Below are positions 1 through 8,681 of a stretch of 64,000 nt of DNA, in pieces; the first letter of the stretch is position 1; each line of letters opens with the position of its first letter. The position numbers and the translations under genes were made by a program. The notes beneath the pieces were generated by a model. That model was not told the origin of the DNA and did not search any database. It saw nothing but the letters and a program-made list of their open reading frames with translations. The stretch is from assembly GCA_047602645.1 (NCBI GenBank), contig JASGGU010000005.1, forward strand, positions 31,751-95,750, in the 5' to 3' direction. This DNA is from JAEYFP01 sp047602645 (GTDB lineage: Bacteria > Bacillota > Clostridia > Lachnospirales > Lachnospiraceae).

Positions 1-1127
1 GTGGATTTTCCGCTGCCGGAAGGTCCTACGATAGCGGTTAGACCACCGCGGCAAATTTCAAAGGAAATATCCTTCAAAACCCACTCTGCGCCCTTGGTAT
101 AAGAAAAGTTCACATGGTCAAAGCGAATTTCGGGATTATCTCCCGGCTTTCCATCTCCTGACATTTCCGGCTCCTGCATGGTGTTATCCAGCCTTTTTGC
201 CGAAACATAGTTATTTCTCAGCATCATCATATTGCTAACCGCCGTAATCACCGGCGTCAATATTTTGGTGCCGATAATAATGATGCTGATAAATTCCACG
301 GCTGTGAGGGAACCGCCCATCAGCAGGTAGCCCCCTGCCATACACATCAGGGGCAGACCGAACTGTACGATAGAGGTACATAAACGTATCAGGCTGCCGG
401 AGCCGCTTTCTACTTTGATATAAGTTTCCATCAGGTGATGATATGCGGTTTTCAGCTTTAAAAAGCCTTCTCCGGTCTGGTTATAGCTTTTCAGTGTTTT
501 CATACCGCCCAAATACTCATTGAGGTTAGTTGCCGCCTTATCTCTGGCCAGCGCGATGCAGGCGGCATTTCGGTCCAGCGTTTTCATGGATGCTGTTAAA
601 ATGATTGCCGCAACAGGCAGTGAGATGTAAAACGCCGCCGCCATCAGCGGATTGAAAATAAACATAAAAATTGAGGTAAGCACGCAGGAGAAAACTATGC
701 TGAACAACCCGGAAAGTGTGCCGGTCATAGCCTGCTGAATGTTGACAAAATCTCCTGCAAAGTTGTTGATCAACTCGCCTTTTTCCTTCCCGGAGAAAAA
801 ACCAAGGGGTAAACGGCGCAGCTTTTTTACAAATGAAATACGATTCTCTACCGTATGCTCCGCTGATGGCAAGAAGCTGTTACTGTAAGCAAAGTATCCA
901 ATTACAAACTGAACCAGCGCCAGAACCCCTAAAACACCTGATGTAATCCACATCATTCGAAAGTTCAGGGAATCTGGCTCCCCAAATGCTCCCGCAACCA
1001 TGTTAATGACGACATAGATGATAATGGCGGGAAACAAATTGAAAAAATCCTCTAGGAAAAGCCATACCGCAGGGCGAGCCAAATGCGTCGGATGACCAAA
1101 TGTCAATTTCTTCAGTACTTGTTTCAT
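1..1127 (-). CDS. ABC transporter, fused permease-ATPase (IrtB/YbtQ-like), partial
   Basis: This is the N-terminal part of a fused membrane-ATPase ABC protein; the 3' end lies outside the window. The start ATG (1125-1127) overlaps the stop of the upstream partner by 4 bases, so the two are translationally coupled and probably form a heterodimer. The visible part has several hydrophobic segments of an ABC type I exporter fold, and the window ends inside the Walker A motif (GPSGSGKST). Paired proteins of this form next to an AraC regulator resemble YbtP/YbtQ and IrtA/IrtB, which import ferric siderophores despite an exporter fold. The substrate here is inferred, not shown. A multidrug exporter is the alternative. 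Confidence 0.85.
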   Translation of the reverse strand, partial: MKQVLKKLTFGHPTHLARPAVWLFLEDFFNLFPAIIIYVVINMVAGAFGEPDSLNFRMMWITSGVLGVLALVQFVIGYFAYSNSFLPSAEHTVENRISFVKKLRRLPLGFFSGKEKGELINNFAGDFVNIQQAMTGTLSGLFSIVFSCVLTSIFMFIFNPLMAAAFYISLPVAAIILTASMKTLDRNAACIALARDKAATNLNEYLGGMKTLKSYNQTGEGFLKLKTAYHHLMETYIKVESGSGSLIRLCTSIVQFGLPLMCMAGGYLLMGGSLTAVEFISIIIIGTKILTPVITAVSNMMMLRNNYVSAKRLDNTMQEPEMSGDGKPGDNPEIRFDHVNFSYTKGAEWVLKDISFEICRGGLTAIVGPSGSGKS

Positions 1128-2941
1128 ATGGCTTCGCTCCTTTTCCGCTTAGTAATTTCTTTTTCGATACTCCATGTGTCGACCTCGTTTTGAAGCATCC
1201 AAAGTTCCTTATATAAGGTGTCCTGCCGCATCAGAGTGTCATGTGTACCTGTTTCCCGAATCTCGCCCCGGCTGAGCACCAGAATTTGATCAGCCCTTTG
1301 GATGCTGGGTAACCGATGGGCGATAATGAGCACCGTCCGGTCTTCAATTAATTGATCAATTGCCTGCTGAATAAGGTTTTCGTTCTCGGCGTCTGAATAG
1401 GCCAATGCTTCATCTAACACAACAATGGGTGAATCCTTTAAAATGGCTCGTGCAATGGCCAGACGCTGTGCTTCTCCACCGGAAAGTCCAACGCCGCCGC
1501 TGCCGATTACGGTATCGTATCCCTTTGGCAGCCGCATAATAAACTCATGACATCGGGCGGCCCTGGCAGCGGCAATTACCTGTTCTTTGTTCAAAGGTCT
1601 GTTCATGGTAATATTGCCGTACACGGTATCTGAAAATATGGTTGTATCCTGAAATACAAACGACACATATTCCATCAGGCGAGAGGGCATGATATCCCGG
1701 ATATCCACACCGCCAATAGTAATCTTTCCCGAGGTGACATCCCAAAACCGGGAAATAAGCTGTCCAATCGTGCTTTTGCCTCCGCCGGACGGTCCCACTA
1801 ATGCGGTCAGCTGCTTTTGCGGAGCGGTGAAGCTGATGTGGTTCAGCGCCAGCGTATGAAAGGGATCGGCCGTATCCTGATAGGAAAAGGACACGTCATG
1901 AAATTGGACATCAAAAGACTCCGGTACTTTGGGGCTGACCGGTTCGGGCACCGGCTCCATGCGCGTGATTTCGTCGATGTTATGTAGCGCAACGGTAATT
2001 TCTCCCATGCGGGTACCGTAGTTGACAAGCTCCATAAGCGGAGCGCAAATGGCAGGTATCAATATCAATCCCATAATAACCGACAATAAAACCGATGCAT
2101 TCCCGGGATTACGCCAAATCAGGAACGTACCGACCGGTACCACAACTGCCAGCAAGGAAAGGATTATTGTTTTATAGCCCTCGTAAAACGGAGCCACCCT
2201 CTTGTAGAGCTTCATTTCCCAATTGCCATATTTCTTTGTGGTGTCGCTAAGTCCTCTGGTGATGGTGCCCGTCAGGCCAAACAGCTTCACCTCGGCAATT
2301 CCCTGTACATATTCCGAAAATGCTCCCGTCATTTGTCCCGATACCGTTGCAAGACCGGTCAAAATATCCTGTCCCCGGCTCCCGCCCCATACGGAAAGCT
2401 GTAGGGCACATGCAATGATAACAGCAACAACGACTGCCAGTGCCAGCCACAAATTCAGACTGCCAAGTCCAAACAGCAGCGCTAAGACGGCACACGCCGA
2501 TCCAATCAGATCCGGCAGCAGATGAGCGATGAATATTTCGATTTTCTCGATGCTGTCATCCATGGTCTTTTGCACGCTGCCCGTAGTATGCTCTGTAAAG
2601 AACCCCATCGGCAAGCGCCCCATATGCTCCATAACCCGGATTCGAATTCCGTACAGTACACGGAAGGCAACCTTATGTGCGCCAAAGCTTCCGAAAAAGG
2701 ATAAAATTGTATTGAGTAATATGCTGATAGCGGCTGCAATACTCCACAATAAAATCCCGCCGGAGATATCGCCTTGTCCCACCTTTGGAAGCAGCAGCCG
2801 GGCGATATGATAAACAGATAAGTAGGGTATCATACCGCAAAGCGTGCCAAGGGACATTAACGTACAGCTAAGCACCAGTTTCCCCTTTCCCTCAGCTGCA
2901 ATATCAAAGAGCCTGGATAAAACAGGCCTTTTTTCATTCAT
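1124..2941 (-). CDS. ABC transporter, fused permease-ATPase (IrtA/YbtP-like)
   Basis: A 605-residue half-transporter with about six N-terminal membrane segments (residues ~20-310) followed by an ATPase domain with Walker A GPSGGGKST, signature LSGGEAQRLAIARAIL and Walker B (IVVLDEA). It is the first gene of the pair ending at the window's left edge. An inverted-repeat operator and a good promoter lie directly upstream, and an AraC regulator gene diverges from it. By family and context it probably forms a heterodimer with the next gene and moves a metal chelate or similar compound; that role is inferred. A drug or peptide exporter cannot be excluded from sequence alone. Confidence 0.88.
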   Translation of the reverse strand: MNEKRPVLSRLFDIAAEGKGKLVLSCTLMSLGTLCGMIPYLSVYHIARLLLPKVGQGDISGGILLWSIAAAISILLNTILSFFGSFGAHKVAFRVLYGIRIRVMEHMGRLPMGFFTEHTTGSVQKTMDDSIEKIEIFIAHLLPDLIGSACAVLALLFGLGSLNLWLALAVVVAVIIACALQLSVWGGSRGQDILTGLATVSGQMTGAFSEYVQGIAEVKLFGLTGTITRGLSDTTKKYGNWEMKLYKRVAPFYEGYKTIILSLLAVVVPVGTFLIWRNPGNASVLLSVIMGLILIPAICAPLMELVNYGTRMGEITVALHNIDEITRMEPVPEPVSPKVPESFDVQFHDVSFSYQDTADPFHTLALNHISFTAPQKQLTALVGPSGGGKSTIGQLISRFWDVTSGKITIGGVDIRDIMPSRLMEYVSFVFQDTTIFSDTVYGNITMNRPLNKEQVIAAARAARCHEFIMRLPKGYDTVIGSGGVGLSGGEAQRLAIARAILKDSPIVVLDEALAYSDAENENLIQQAIDQLIEDRTVLIIAHRLPSIQRADQILVLSRGEIRETGTHDTLMRQDTLYKELWMLQNEVDTWSIEKEITKRKRSEAI

Positions 2942-2963
2942 CTATACGCCTCCTCTTTTTCGA

Positions 2964-2979
2964 GTTAGACAAATCTAAC
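2964..2979. promoter_or_regulatory. 16-bp inverted repeat operator, copy 1
   Basis: Perfect palindrome GTTAGA-CAAA-TCTAAC, 7 bases downstream of the predicted -10 box of the ABC operon, so it covers the transcription start and fits a repressor site. Near-identical copies sit at the same place in front of both ECF transporter operons (10163-10178 and 16942-16957). The TTAG/CTAA arms recall DtxR/IdeR iron boxes; the identity of the regulator is inferred and its gene is not in the window. Confidence 0.75.
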
Positions 2980-2986
2980 CGAGAGG

Positions 2987-3015
2987 AGTATAGCATTTGT
3001 TAAATTACGATTCAA
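2987..3015 (-). promoter_or_regulatory. promoter of the ABC pair
   Basis: On the minus strand, -35 TTGAAT (3015-3010) and -10 TATACT (2992-2987) are separated by 17 bases. The predicted start falls inside the 2964-2979 palindrome. Confidence 0.65.
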
Positions 3016-3045
3016 GTCCTCGAGCACAGGACTCTATAGATACTA

Positions 3046-3074
3046 TTGACATTTATTATTTGCCTATTTATACT
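3046..3074 (+). promoter_or_regulatory. promoter of the divergent AraC gene
   Basis: Consensus -35 TTGACA (3046-3051) and -10 TATACT (3069-3074) with a 17-base spacer. The transcript would carry a leader of about 90 bases before the ATG at 3170. Confidence 0.7.
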
Positions 3075-3081
3075 GATAATG

Positions 3082-3115
3082 TAAGATTTTTGTATATTAT
3101 AAGATTTTTTATATT
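3082..3115 (+). repeat. tandem direct repeat in the AraC leader
   Basis: Two near-identical AT-rich units, TAAGATTTTTGTATATT (3082-3098) and TAAGATTTTTTATATT (3100-3115), repeated with an 18-base period. They lie just after the predicted start of the AraC transcript. AraC-type proteins usually bind such direct repeats, so autoregulation is a reasonable inference. Confidence 0.5.
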
Positions 3116-3169
3116 GTCCTAAACAGTACTATATATTCTAAAATAGAACCTGGAAAGAGGGATACGTAT

Positions 3170-4132
3170 ATGCAATGCTTTTACAGTGTATCGGACATGC
3201 TGCGTCAATATGAAGAGTGCGGATGGAAGCGGACCAGTATCCGCTATGGGTGTTTATTTGAGCCGCCCGAAGAAGTTGCATCAGGGCATATTCAGGTATG
3301 GGGGAATCCGAAAACCTGCTGTTTTATTGATACAGATATTGTTTTTCATACAGATTTGACAGAGCGGTATTATTACGAGGCAAAGAGCATTCAAATCACC
3401 TTTATTGAGGATATGGCTTTGAGCTATTACCAGAAAAAAACCGAGCGCAACGAGGCACGGTTTGGAGTTTTCTGTTATGTGAATAATCTGCCACGCCCAT
3501 GGTATAAGCGATTTTCTTCCGGCGAAGCACAAAAAGCGTCTACAGTTTATATAACAGATCAGTTTCTTGAATGTACCGGTGCTGTATTCACGGATTTTCT
3601 TTGGAACCGTACAGCTCACGCAGTAAACAATAGGGAAGTATCACTTCCTTTATTGGCTGATATTTGCAGAGAAATCAAGTCCGCTGATATGAGCAGAGAA
3701 GCGTTCTCTTTGTTTTTTCAGGGGAAAGCTTTGGAAGCTGCCGGACTGTTAATAGATTACACACTTTCCTTTGATTTAGAAAGCTTACCAACGCCGACCT
3801 TAAAAGCGAAAAATGCGGCTAAGTCAGCATTACAAACCTTAAACCAATCCTTTGCCCAACCTCCGGTGATTGATGATCTGGCAAAATCAATCGGTATCAA
3901 TAAGCAAACCCTTCAACGAGCTTTTCAACAGCTTACCGGCCAAACAATCCACGAATATATCAAAGCAATAAGAATGGAAAAATCTATTTCTCTATTAACT
4001 GATACGCCAAAGAGAATTGATGAGATCGCCAAAGAAGTGGGATATCAAAGCAAGGGAAATTTTTTTAAGGCGTTTGCGGAAACCTTTGGCTGTACCCCAA
4101 ACGAAATGAGACGCGCTCAATTATCTAAATAG
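3170..4132 (+). CDS. AraC family transcriptional regulator
   Basis: A 320-residue protein whose last ~100 residues form a typical AraC double helix-turn-helix (motifs IDDLAKSIGINKQTLQRAF and IDEIAKEVGYQSKGNFFKAF). The N-terminal ~210 residues are an unassigned sensor region. The start follows GAAAGAGGGA. It diverges from the ABC pair, an arrangement like YbtA beside ybtPQ, where the AraC protein activates siderophore uptake when it senses the chelate. It may activate the ABC pair and control itself through the 3082-3115 repeats; both are inferred from position. Confidence 0.88.
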   Translation: MQCFYSVSDMLRQYEECGWKRTSIRYGCLFEPPEEVASGHIQVWGNPKTCCFIDTDIVFHTDLTERYYYEAKSIQITFIEDMALSYYQKKTERNEARFGVFCYVNNLPRPWYKRFSSGEAQKASTVYITDQFLECTGAVFTDFLWNRTAHAVNNREVSLPLLADICREIKSADMSREAFSLFFQGKALEAAGLLIDYTLSFDLESLPTPTLKAKNAAKSALQTLNQSFAQPPVIDDLAKSIGINKQTLQRAFQQLTGQTIHEYIKAIRMEKSISLLTDTPKRIDEIAKEVGYQSKGNFFKAFAETFGCTPNEMRRAQLSK

Positions 4133-4339
4133 TTAAAAAGGAATATCCCCAACGCTGCAAAAATAACCGTTATGCTGATGTCCAACGCTATCTTTTGCCA
4201 CCGCCATCTTATTTCTTGTTGCCTACCTTGGGTGTTTCTACGCCTCTATTCTTGGTACTTGCCTAAGGACTAATCATCGGCATTGCCTTTGGCGGAACGG
4301 CCACAACCTCCCCCCTTCTGATTCAGGACTCTGTAATTT

Positions 4340-4757
4340 CCGGTAAAAGAGGTGCGGCAGCTTTTTAGTAGCCTTGGCATATACGCCCATGCCCTGATCC
4401 AATAATTCCAGCATCTCTTTTGTGACGCCTTTTTGCGGACCGTAAACGTAGGTGGCACCATTAGCCCCGCATAAGGGATTCGTAGCCTAACGCTGTCAGC
4501 ATCCCAGTTTTTGTATGTTCGATATAGCCATAGGCAGCTTCGATTCTGTTTCCCAATGGGCCCTTCACACAGAGGCGGACAGCCTCTCCCGAAAGTCCTT
4601 CAATCAGCGCCTCCGTTGTCCCTTCTCCGCCATCCGCAAGCGGCTTTATGATAATTTCTGCTTCCGCGGCATTCAATATGCCTTCTTTAATCGCTTCGCC
4701 GGCTTCCAGGGAAGTCAGGCTGCCCTTAAACGAATCAATCGCAATCACTACCTTCAT
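4340..4757 (-). pseudogene. glycerate kinase, internal deletion and frameshift
   Basis: The first ~92 codons (4757 to about 4481) are a clear glycerate kinase N-terminus (MKVVIAIDSFKGSLTSLEA, then PLADGGEGTTEAL). Immediately after, in another frame, comes a second family block, NPLCGANGATYVYGPQKG (from 4480), which normally lies about 100 residues further on. The gene has therefore lost an internal segment and is out of frame; the C-terminus is also missing. The intact enzyme would phosphorylate glycerate. The stretch 4133-4339 before it holds no recognisable gene, only degenerate sequence. Confidence 0.8.
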
Positions 4758-4856
4758 TTCACTCGGGTTCCTCTCTGGCTGTTATCTCATTTTCTCTATT
4801 GATCTTCAAATATTTTAACAGCCGTTTACACGCAACATCCATATGCGTGCGCTTCT

Positions 4857-5978
4857 CTAACTGCGGTTCTGCCTGAAAGTCTCCAAGACAATATCCTGAA
4901 TCTCTTCAGCAATGCGCTTTGCCCTGTTCCGATCTAATTTGATGTTCTCTGCAACCGCAAGCAATTCTTTCATTCCCGGATTCCTGCCATTTCCATCAAT
5001 TGTAGTTGCATGCTCCCCGCCAATAGAATTGCTGAAGGTCAGATCATAGGCCGGCGATAAAATCCACCTGCCTTCATCCTTACAATACAGGAAAGAAAAG
5101 TTTTTTGCATGATCATCCCTGTTATGAGAAAAGACATTGAAGCACATAAGCCGAAACATCTGCTCGACCTGCCTGTAATCGTTTGTAAGCTGCAAAGTCA
5201 GCTGCATTAGAATATGATAATCCAGATTCGGAATCCGATGTGAGGTCTCAAGCAATGCGCTTACTGACAGCATGTGAATTTTCTGATCTCCATCCCTGTC
5301 GAATCGCTTTGTTGCAAAAAATCCCCCATATTTTTTTGAATCTAACAGCTTTGTTTCCGTCATAGGAATGCCGCATTTTCGTGCACATAAGGAATACTTA
5401 TATTCCTGCACGCCAATATCATCTTTATCCTGAGAGGATGGGAATTTTATGATCCACTCCTGCCCATCAATCTTATTAAAAACCTTCGGTCTTGCACCAC
5501 CTGAAGACCCTCCCATTTGAAAAAGCACATCCAGATTGTCACTTTCTTTGCTTTCAAAAATATTCTGGCATTCCGCTGCAAGCTCATCCAGCGAAAGCCG
5601 CGACTGCCTAAGAGACAAACTACTTTCCGGTTGGTAGGTTAAGGCTCCCATTCCTGATGCTCCAACAATAGCCAGTCTATCAATCGCATGAACCTCTGCC
5701 GGATTGATTCTTTTTTTAAGGAGGAGTCTGTCAACTAATAATCGTCCCCATCCGTCTGGCAGACTGTCTGAAAACACCCCAAACAAGCCCTCAAAAGGAT
5801 CATAGCTTTTCGGCAGAAACACTTTTTTTTGCAATGGCAAGGAAAATGGACTAATGGAAAACCCATTACGAATCCATTCATCCTCATACTCAAATGCAAC
5901 CCGATGATCCGCAGCTGTCGCAAGGGTTCCTACCTTCTTTTCTCCGAACATGACGCTTAGCGATTTATTTTTGTTCAT
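4857..5978 (-). CDS. hipA: HipA-type serine/threonine kinase toxin
   Basis: A 373-residue HipA family protein. Visible motifs are the glycine/serine loop GGSSGGARPK (156-165), the catalytic HNRDDHAKN (285-293) and the metal-binding YDLTFS (311-316); length matches the one-chain HipA form. HipA kinases phosphorylate glutamyl-tRNA synthetase in E. coli and arrest growth; the target here is unknown. The start overlaps the upstream hipB gene by 14 bases, as usual for this toxin-antitoxin pair. All key residues are present, so it is probably active. A second, broken HipA fragment lies at 56464-56778. Confidence 0.92.
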   Translation of the reverse strand: MNKNKSLSVMFGEKKVGTLATAADHRVAFEYEDEWIRNGFSISPFSLPLQKKVFLPKSYDPFEGLFGVFSDSLPDGWGRLLVDRLLLKKRINPAEVHAIDRLAIVGASGMGALTYQPESSLSLRQSRLSLDELAAECQNIFESKESDNLDVLFQMGGSSGGARPKVFNKIDGQEWIIKFPSSQDKDDIGVQEYKYSLCARKCGIPMTETKLLDSKKYGGFFATKRFDRDGDQKIHMLSVSALLETSHRIPNLDYHILMQLTLQLTNDYRQVEQMFRLMCFNVFSHNRDDHAKNFSFLYCKDEGRWILSPAYDLTFSNSIGGEHATTIDGNGRNPGMKELLAVAENIKLDRNRAKRIAEEIQDIVLETFRQNRS

Positions 5979-6246
5979 CGATTACCTCCTGAATGGATGA
6001 ATAGCCCTTCTTAGAAAACAGTTCATCAAAATCGTTTTCATATCCCAGAGCAAATGCAATTTTAATAAGCGAGGATAATGATATCTCCCCTGTCCGTTCG
6101 AACCTCTTAATGGAGCCCAAACTCACATCGGAAGAATCTGCAAGCCGTATCTGCGTTATCTTTTTCTCCTTTCTCCTCTCACTCATTCGTTTTGCAATTT
6201 CCGCATTCATATCCGCAGGAGATTTCAAAAATCCAAAACTATTCAT
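5965..6246 (-). CDS. hipB: HipB-type XRE antitoxin
   Basis: A protein of about 93 residues with an XRE helix-turn-helix (ITQIRLADSSDVSLGSIKRF). It would neutralise HipA and repress its own operon. The start is set at ATG 6244-6246; an in-frame TTG further upstream is rejected because it is the predicted -35 box. A palindrome (6289-6302) lies just upstream and is a likely operator. The gene overlaps hipA. Confidence 0.88.
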   Translation of the reverse strand: MNSFGFLKSPADMNAEIAKRMSERRKEKKITQIRLADSSDVSLGSIKRFERTGEISLSSLIKIAFALGYENDFDELFSKKGYSSIQEVIDEQK

Positions 6247-6253
6247 GATTATT

Positions 6254-6282
6254 ATTTTAACTGTTTTTCTAATTAAAGTCAA
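6254..6282 (-). promoter_or_regulatory. hipBA promoter
   Basis: Minus-strand -35 TTGACT (6282-6277) and -10 TAAAAT (6259-6254) with 17 bases between them. The -10 box ends only 7 bases before the hipB ATG, so the transcript may be leaderless or nearly so, or the true start of transcription lies elsewhere. Confidence 0.5.
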
Positions 6283-6288
6283 GTTTTG

Positions 6289-6302
6289 GTTAATATATTA
6301 AC
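6289..6302. promoter_or_regulatory. palindrome, probable HipB operator
   Basis: Perfect 14-bp palindrome GTTAATATATTAAC directly upstream of the hipBA -35 box. HipB dimers bind inverted repeats near their promoter, so this is the best operator candidate. Confidence 0.5.
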
Positions 6303-6326
6303 TATTTCGATTTATCTATTGCACTA

Positions 6327-6515
6327 TTATTTATCTTGCTCCCGCACAATTTCATATTGCAACATTTCATAATGCAGCTTGCTGCCCTCTGCAATCTCTT
6401 CCGGCAGAAGCGCTCTGGCAACAAGCTTCAGCCCTTCCTCTTCCCGATCGGTTCTGCGCAGGTGCGCATAATCACCGTCAATCATCTCAACAACATATTC
6501 CTTTGGTCCCATCAT
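6327..6515 (-). CDS. small DUF3006-like protein
   Basis: A 62-residue acidic protein whose pattern (VVEMIDGDYAHLRRTD, then ALLPEEIAEGSKL) resembles DUF3006 proteins, which are small, beta-rich and of unknown function. It starts 22 bases after the stop of the DUF4317 gene and is probably co-transcribed with it. Function unknown. Confidence 0.6.
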   Translation of the reverse strand: MMGPKEYVVEMIDGDYAHLRRTDREEEGLKLVARALLPEEIAEGSKLHYEMLQYEIVREQDK

Positions 6516-6537
6516 TTTTTAATCCTTTCTTCGTCCG

Positions 6538-7161
6538 CTATGCCAACAGGATGTCCTTAATACTTCTTTGATCTGATTCCTCCGCCTGATAGACATCCAT
6601 CCTGTGGCAGTCACTGCTCCTATCCTTAAACGCAGGGAACAGGAAACCGCATTCCGGAGTTCCCGCCTCATAATCCCCGCTCACAGGGCAGACAGCACCG
6701 ATCAGAAAGGAATATACTTCCTCTGATTCCCACTGGCTTTCTCCATCACTGCCCTTCAGCGGAACATCATAATTCCCATAAAAAATATAGACTGCATATG
6801 ATTTTGACGCCTTATATTTTTCTCCGAAGGTTTCATAAAACACATCCAGCAGCGCATCATTCTTCAATTCACAATCCTTAAGAGCCATAAGAAGTGTCCA
6901 CATGCTCCCCGGCTTTTCATCCTCCGGACGAAAGACCTCCTCTTTCAACTGCACGTTCGTCTCCGAAAAAGGGATCGCCTTGGCAATATCAAGATTACTC
7001 TGCCGGTCTTTTCCCGATAACTTCTGAAAATGCTGATTAAAGGTTCCGTCCACATACCCCTCTTCATCAAAATAAGCGCCGGCAATCCGGCTGAAGCAAT
7101 TTCTCTTTAAAGTCATGCGCCGCGTCAGCTCCAGCATGTCCTCTCGATTGATCTTCCCCAT
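6538..7161 (-). CDS. DUF4317 domain protein, short form
   Basis: A 207-residue protein matching the N-terminal and middle parts of DUF4317 (MTLKRNCFSRIAGAYFDEEG near the start, LLMALKDCELKNDALLDVFY, then YDVPLKGSDG and CGFLFPAFKDRSSDCHRMD). Family members known to me are close to 380 residues, so this copy lacks the C-terminal half. The family is common in Clostridia and has no assigned function. GGAG-type ribosome binding site upstream. It could be a naturally short paralogue or a truncated gene. Confidence 0.7.
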   Translation of the reverse strand: MGKINREDMLELTRRMTLKRNCFSRIAGAYFDEEGYVDGTFNQHFQKLSGKDRQSNLDIAKAIPFSETNVQLKEEVFRPEDEKPGSMWTLLMALKDCELKNDALLDVFYETFGEKYKASKSYAVYIFYGNYDVPLKGSDGESQWESEEVYSFLIGAVCPVSGDYEAGTPECGFLFPAFKDRSSDCHRMDVYQAEESDQRSIKDILLA

Positions 7162-7260
7162 TGATTGATACTCCTTTAAAATAGCCCTGCTTTTGCAGGA
7201 TTCATACTGATTAAATAAGAATTATATCTTATAATGCAGATGAAATCAACTTTATTGCAC

Positions 7261-8679
7261 CTAGCTTGGTTTTGCTTTGTCCTTATCTAATTGCAGAATT
7301 TGTGAGCAGGTACGGTCAATAAACTCAAAATCATGGGACACGACAAAAACAATCATTCCTGCTTCGGATAGGGTTTTTATCAAAGCACTGACACGGAGCA
7401 TTGAGTCATAATCCAATCCGCTGGTCGGTTCGTCAAAACAGATAATCGGACTGCCTTTCACAATTGCGGAGCCGATGGTCACACGCTGCTTTTGGCCGCC
7501 GGAAAGGGACGCCGGGTGACGCTCCCGATACTCGGACAATCCAAGGGCATGTAAGGTTTCCTTTACCCTTTGGGCACAATTATTTCCGGCTCCCAGCGAT
7601 AATTCTTCCTCTACGCTGCTTGTGAACAGTTGATAATCCGCATCCTGCATAACCAGATAGGATAGCTTCCGCCGGGTGCGGGCAGAGAGCTTGTTGCCGT
7701 TATATCGAATAGAACCGCCGGTTTCCTTTAGAATCCCCGTCAGGACAGACAATAGCGTTGTTTTTCCGGCACCGTTATGCCCTAAAATACCGACAACATC
7801 TCCGGCATTTGCCTTAAAGCTGAGGTTGCCGACAATGTCAGGCTCTTTTTTATAAGAGAAAGAAAGGTTGCTTATCTCCAAAAGGGATTCTTTCTGACAG
7901 TTGCCATGTGGTTCATGACAGAACCTTCCCGTCTCCTGTTCGGGGTAGGATGTACGCAAACCATATTCGGTACGTTTTCTTTCATTCAGAGAGCAAAATT
8001 CCGCTCGGGTAAAAGACCTTACTATCTGCCCATTTTCAATTAAGTATGCCTGGTCAATCAAATCCCGTAAATAAAAGAATCGATGTTCCACAACAAGAAT
8101 TGTACAGCCTGACTTCTTCAGTTTTTTCATAATTTCCGATAACCGCTTCGTTGCATCATAGTCAAGATTTGCAGATGGTTCGTCAAAAATGTAAACCTTT
8201 GGAGACAGCGCATGAACAGAACCAATTGCGATCTGTTGCTTTTCCCCGCTGGACAAAGCAAAGATACTGCGGTTCAAATAGGGCAAAAGTTCAAGCTCTG
8301 CAGCAGCCTTTGCAACGCGCCGTATGGTTTCCTCCCTATCAAATCCCATATTTTCGCAGCCAAATGCCAGCTCTCTTGTGGTATCTGTCATAAAAAATTG
8401 AGAGCGGGGATCTTGAAAAACCGTGCCGATTTCTCCTGCCAGCTCTGCCGGCCTCATTTCCAGCAGGGATTTTCCGTCTATCTGTATATCTCCATTAGAA
8501 TTTCCGGGATAGAAATGGGGAATTAATCCGTTTAATGCCCGCATTAAGGTTGTCTTTCCGCATCCGCTCCGCCCTGTCAGCAAGACAAATTCTCCGCTTT
8601 TAATGGTTAAATTAATGTTCCTTAGGGTGCATTCTGCACTTTCCTCATACTGAAAAGAATAGTTTTGAAATTCGATCAT
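7261..8679 (-). CDS. ECF transporter, fused double ATPase (system 1)
   Basis: About 472 residues holding two complete ABC ATPase domains in one chain. The first has Walker A GRSGCGKTT and signature LSSGEKQQIAIG; the second has GHNGAGKTT and LSGGQKQRVTIG. It corresponds to EcfA1 plus EcfA2, the energising dimer of an energy-coupling-factor importer. The start is placed at the inner ATG (8677-8679) because GGAGGG sits 8 bases before it and the preceding T-component gene ends 2 bases away; an upstream in-frame ATG at 8692-8694 lacks a site. Its closest relative here is the fused ATPase at 14094-15545. Confidence 0.92.
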   Translation of the reverse strand: MIEFQNYSFQYEESAECTLRNINLTIKSGEFVLLTGRSGCGKTTLMRALNGLIPHFYPGNSNGDIQIDGKSLLEMRPAELAGEIGTVFQDPRSQFFMTDTTRELAFGCENMGFDREETIRRVAKAAAELELLPYLNRSIFALSSGEKQQIAIGSVHALSPKVYIFDEPSANLDYDATKRLSEIMKKLKKSGCTILVVEHRFFYLRDLIDQAYLIENGQIVRSFTRAEFCSLNERKRTEYGLRTSYPEQETGRFCHEPHGNCQKESLLEISNLSFSYKKEPDIVGNLSFKANAGDVVGILGHNGAGKTTLLSVLTGILKETGGSIRYNGNKLSARTRRKLSYLVMQDADYQLFTSSVEEELSLGAGNNCAQRVKETLHALGLSEYRERHPASLSGGQKQRVTIGSAIVKGSPIICFDEPTSGLDYDSMLRVSALIKTLSEAGMIVFVVSHDFEFIDRTCSQILQLDKDKAKPS

Positions 8680-8681
8680 GC

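Noticed and set aside
3281..3619. Minus-strand frame opposite the AraC gene
   Set aside because: Antisense shadow of a well-supported coding region; no ribosome binding site.
6247..6282. Upstream TTG start for hipB
   Set aside because: It coincides with the -35 box TTGACT; the ATG at 6246 fits the family length better.
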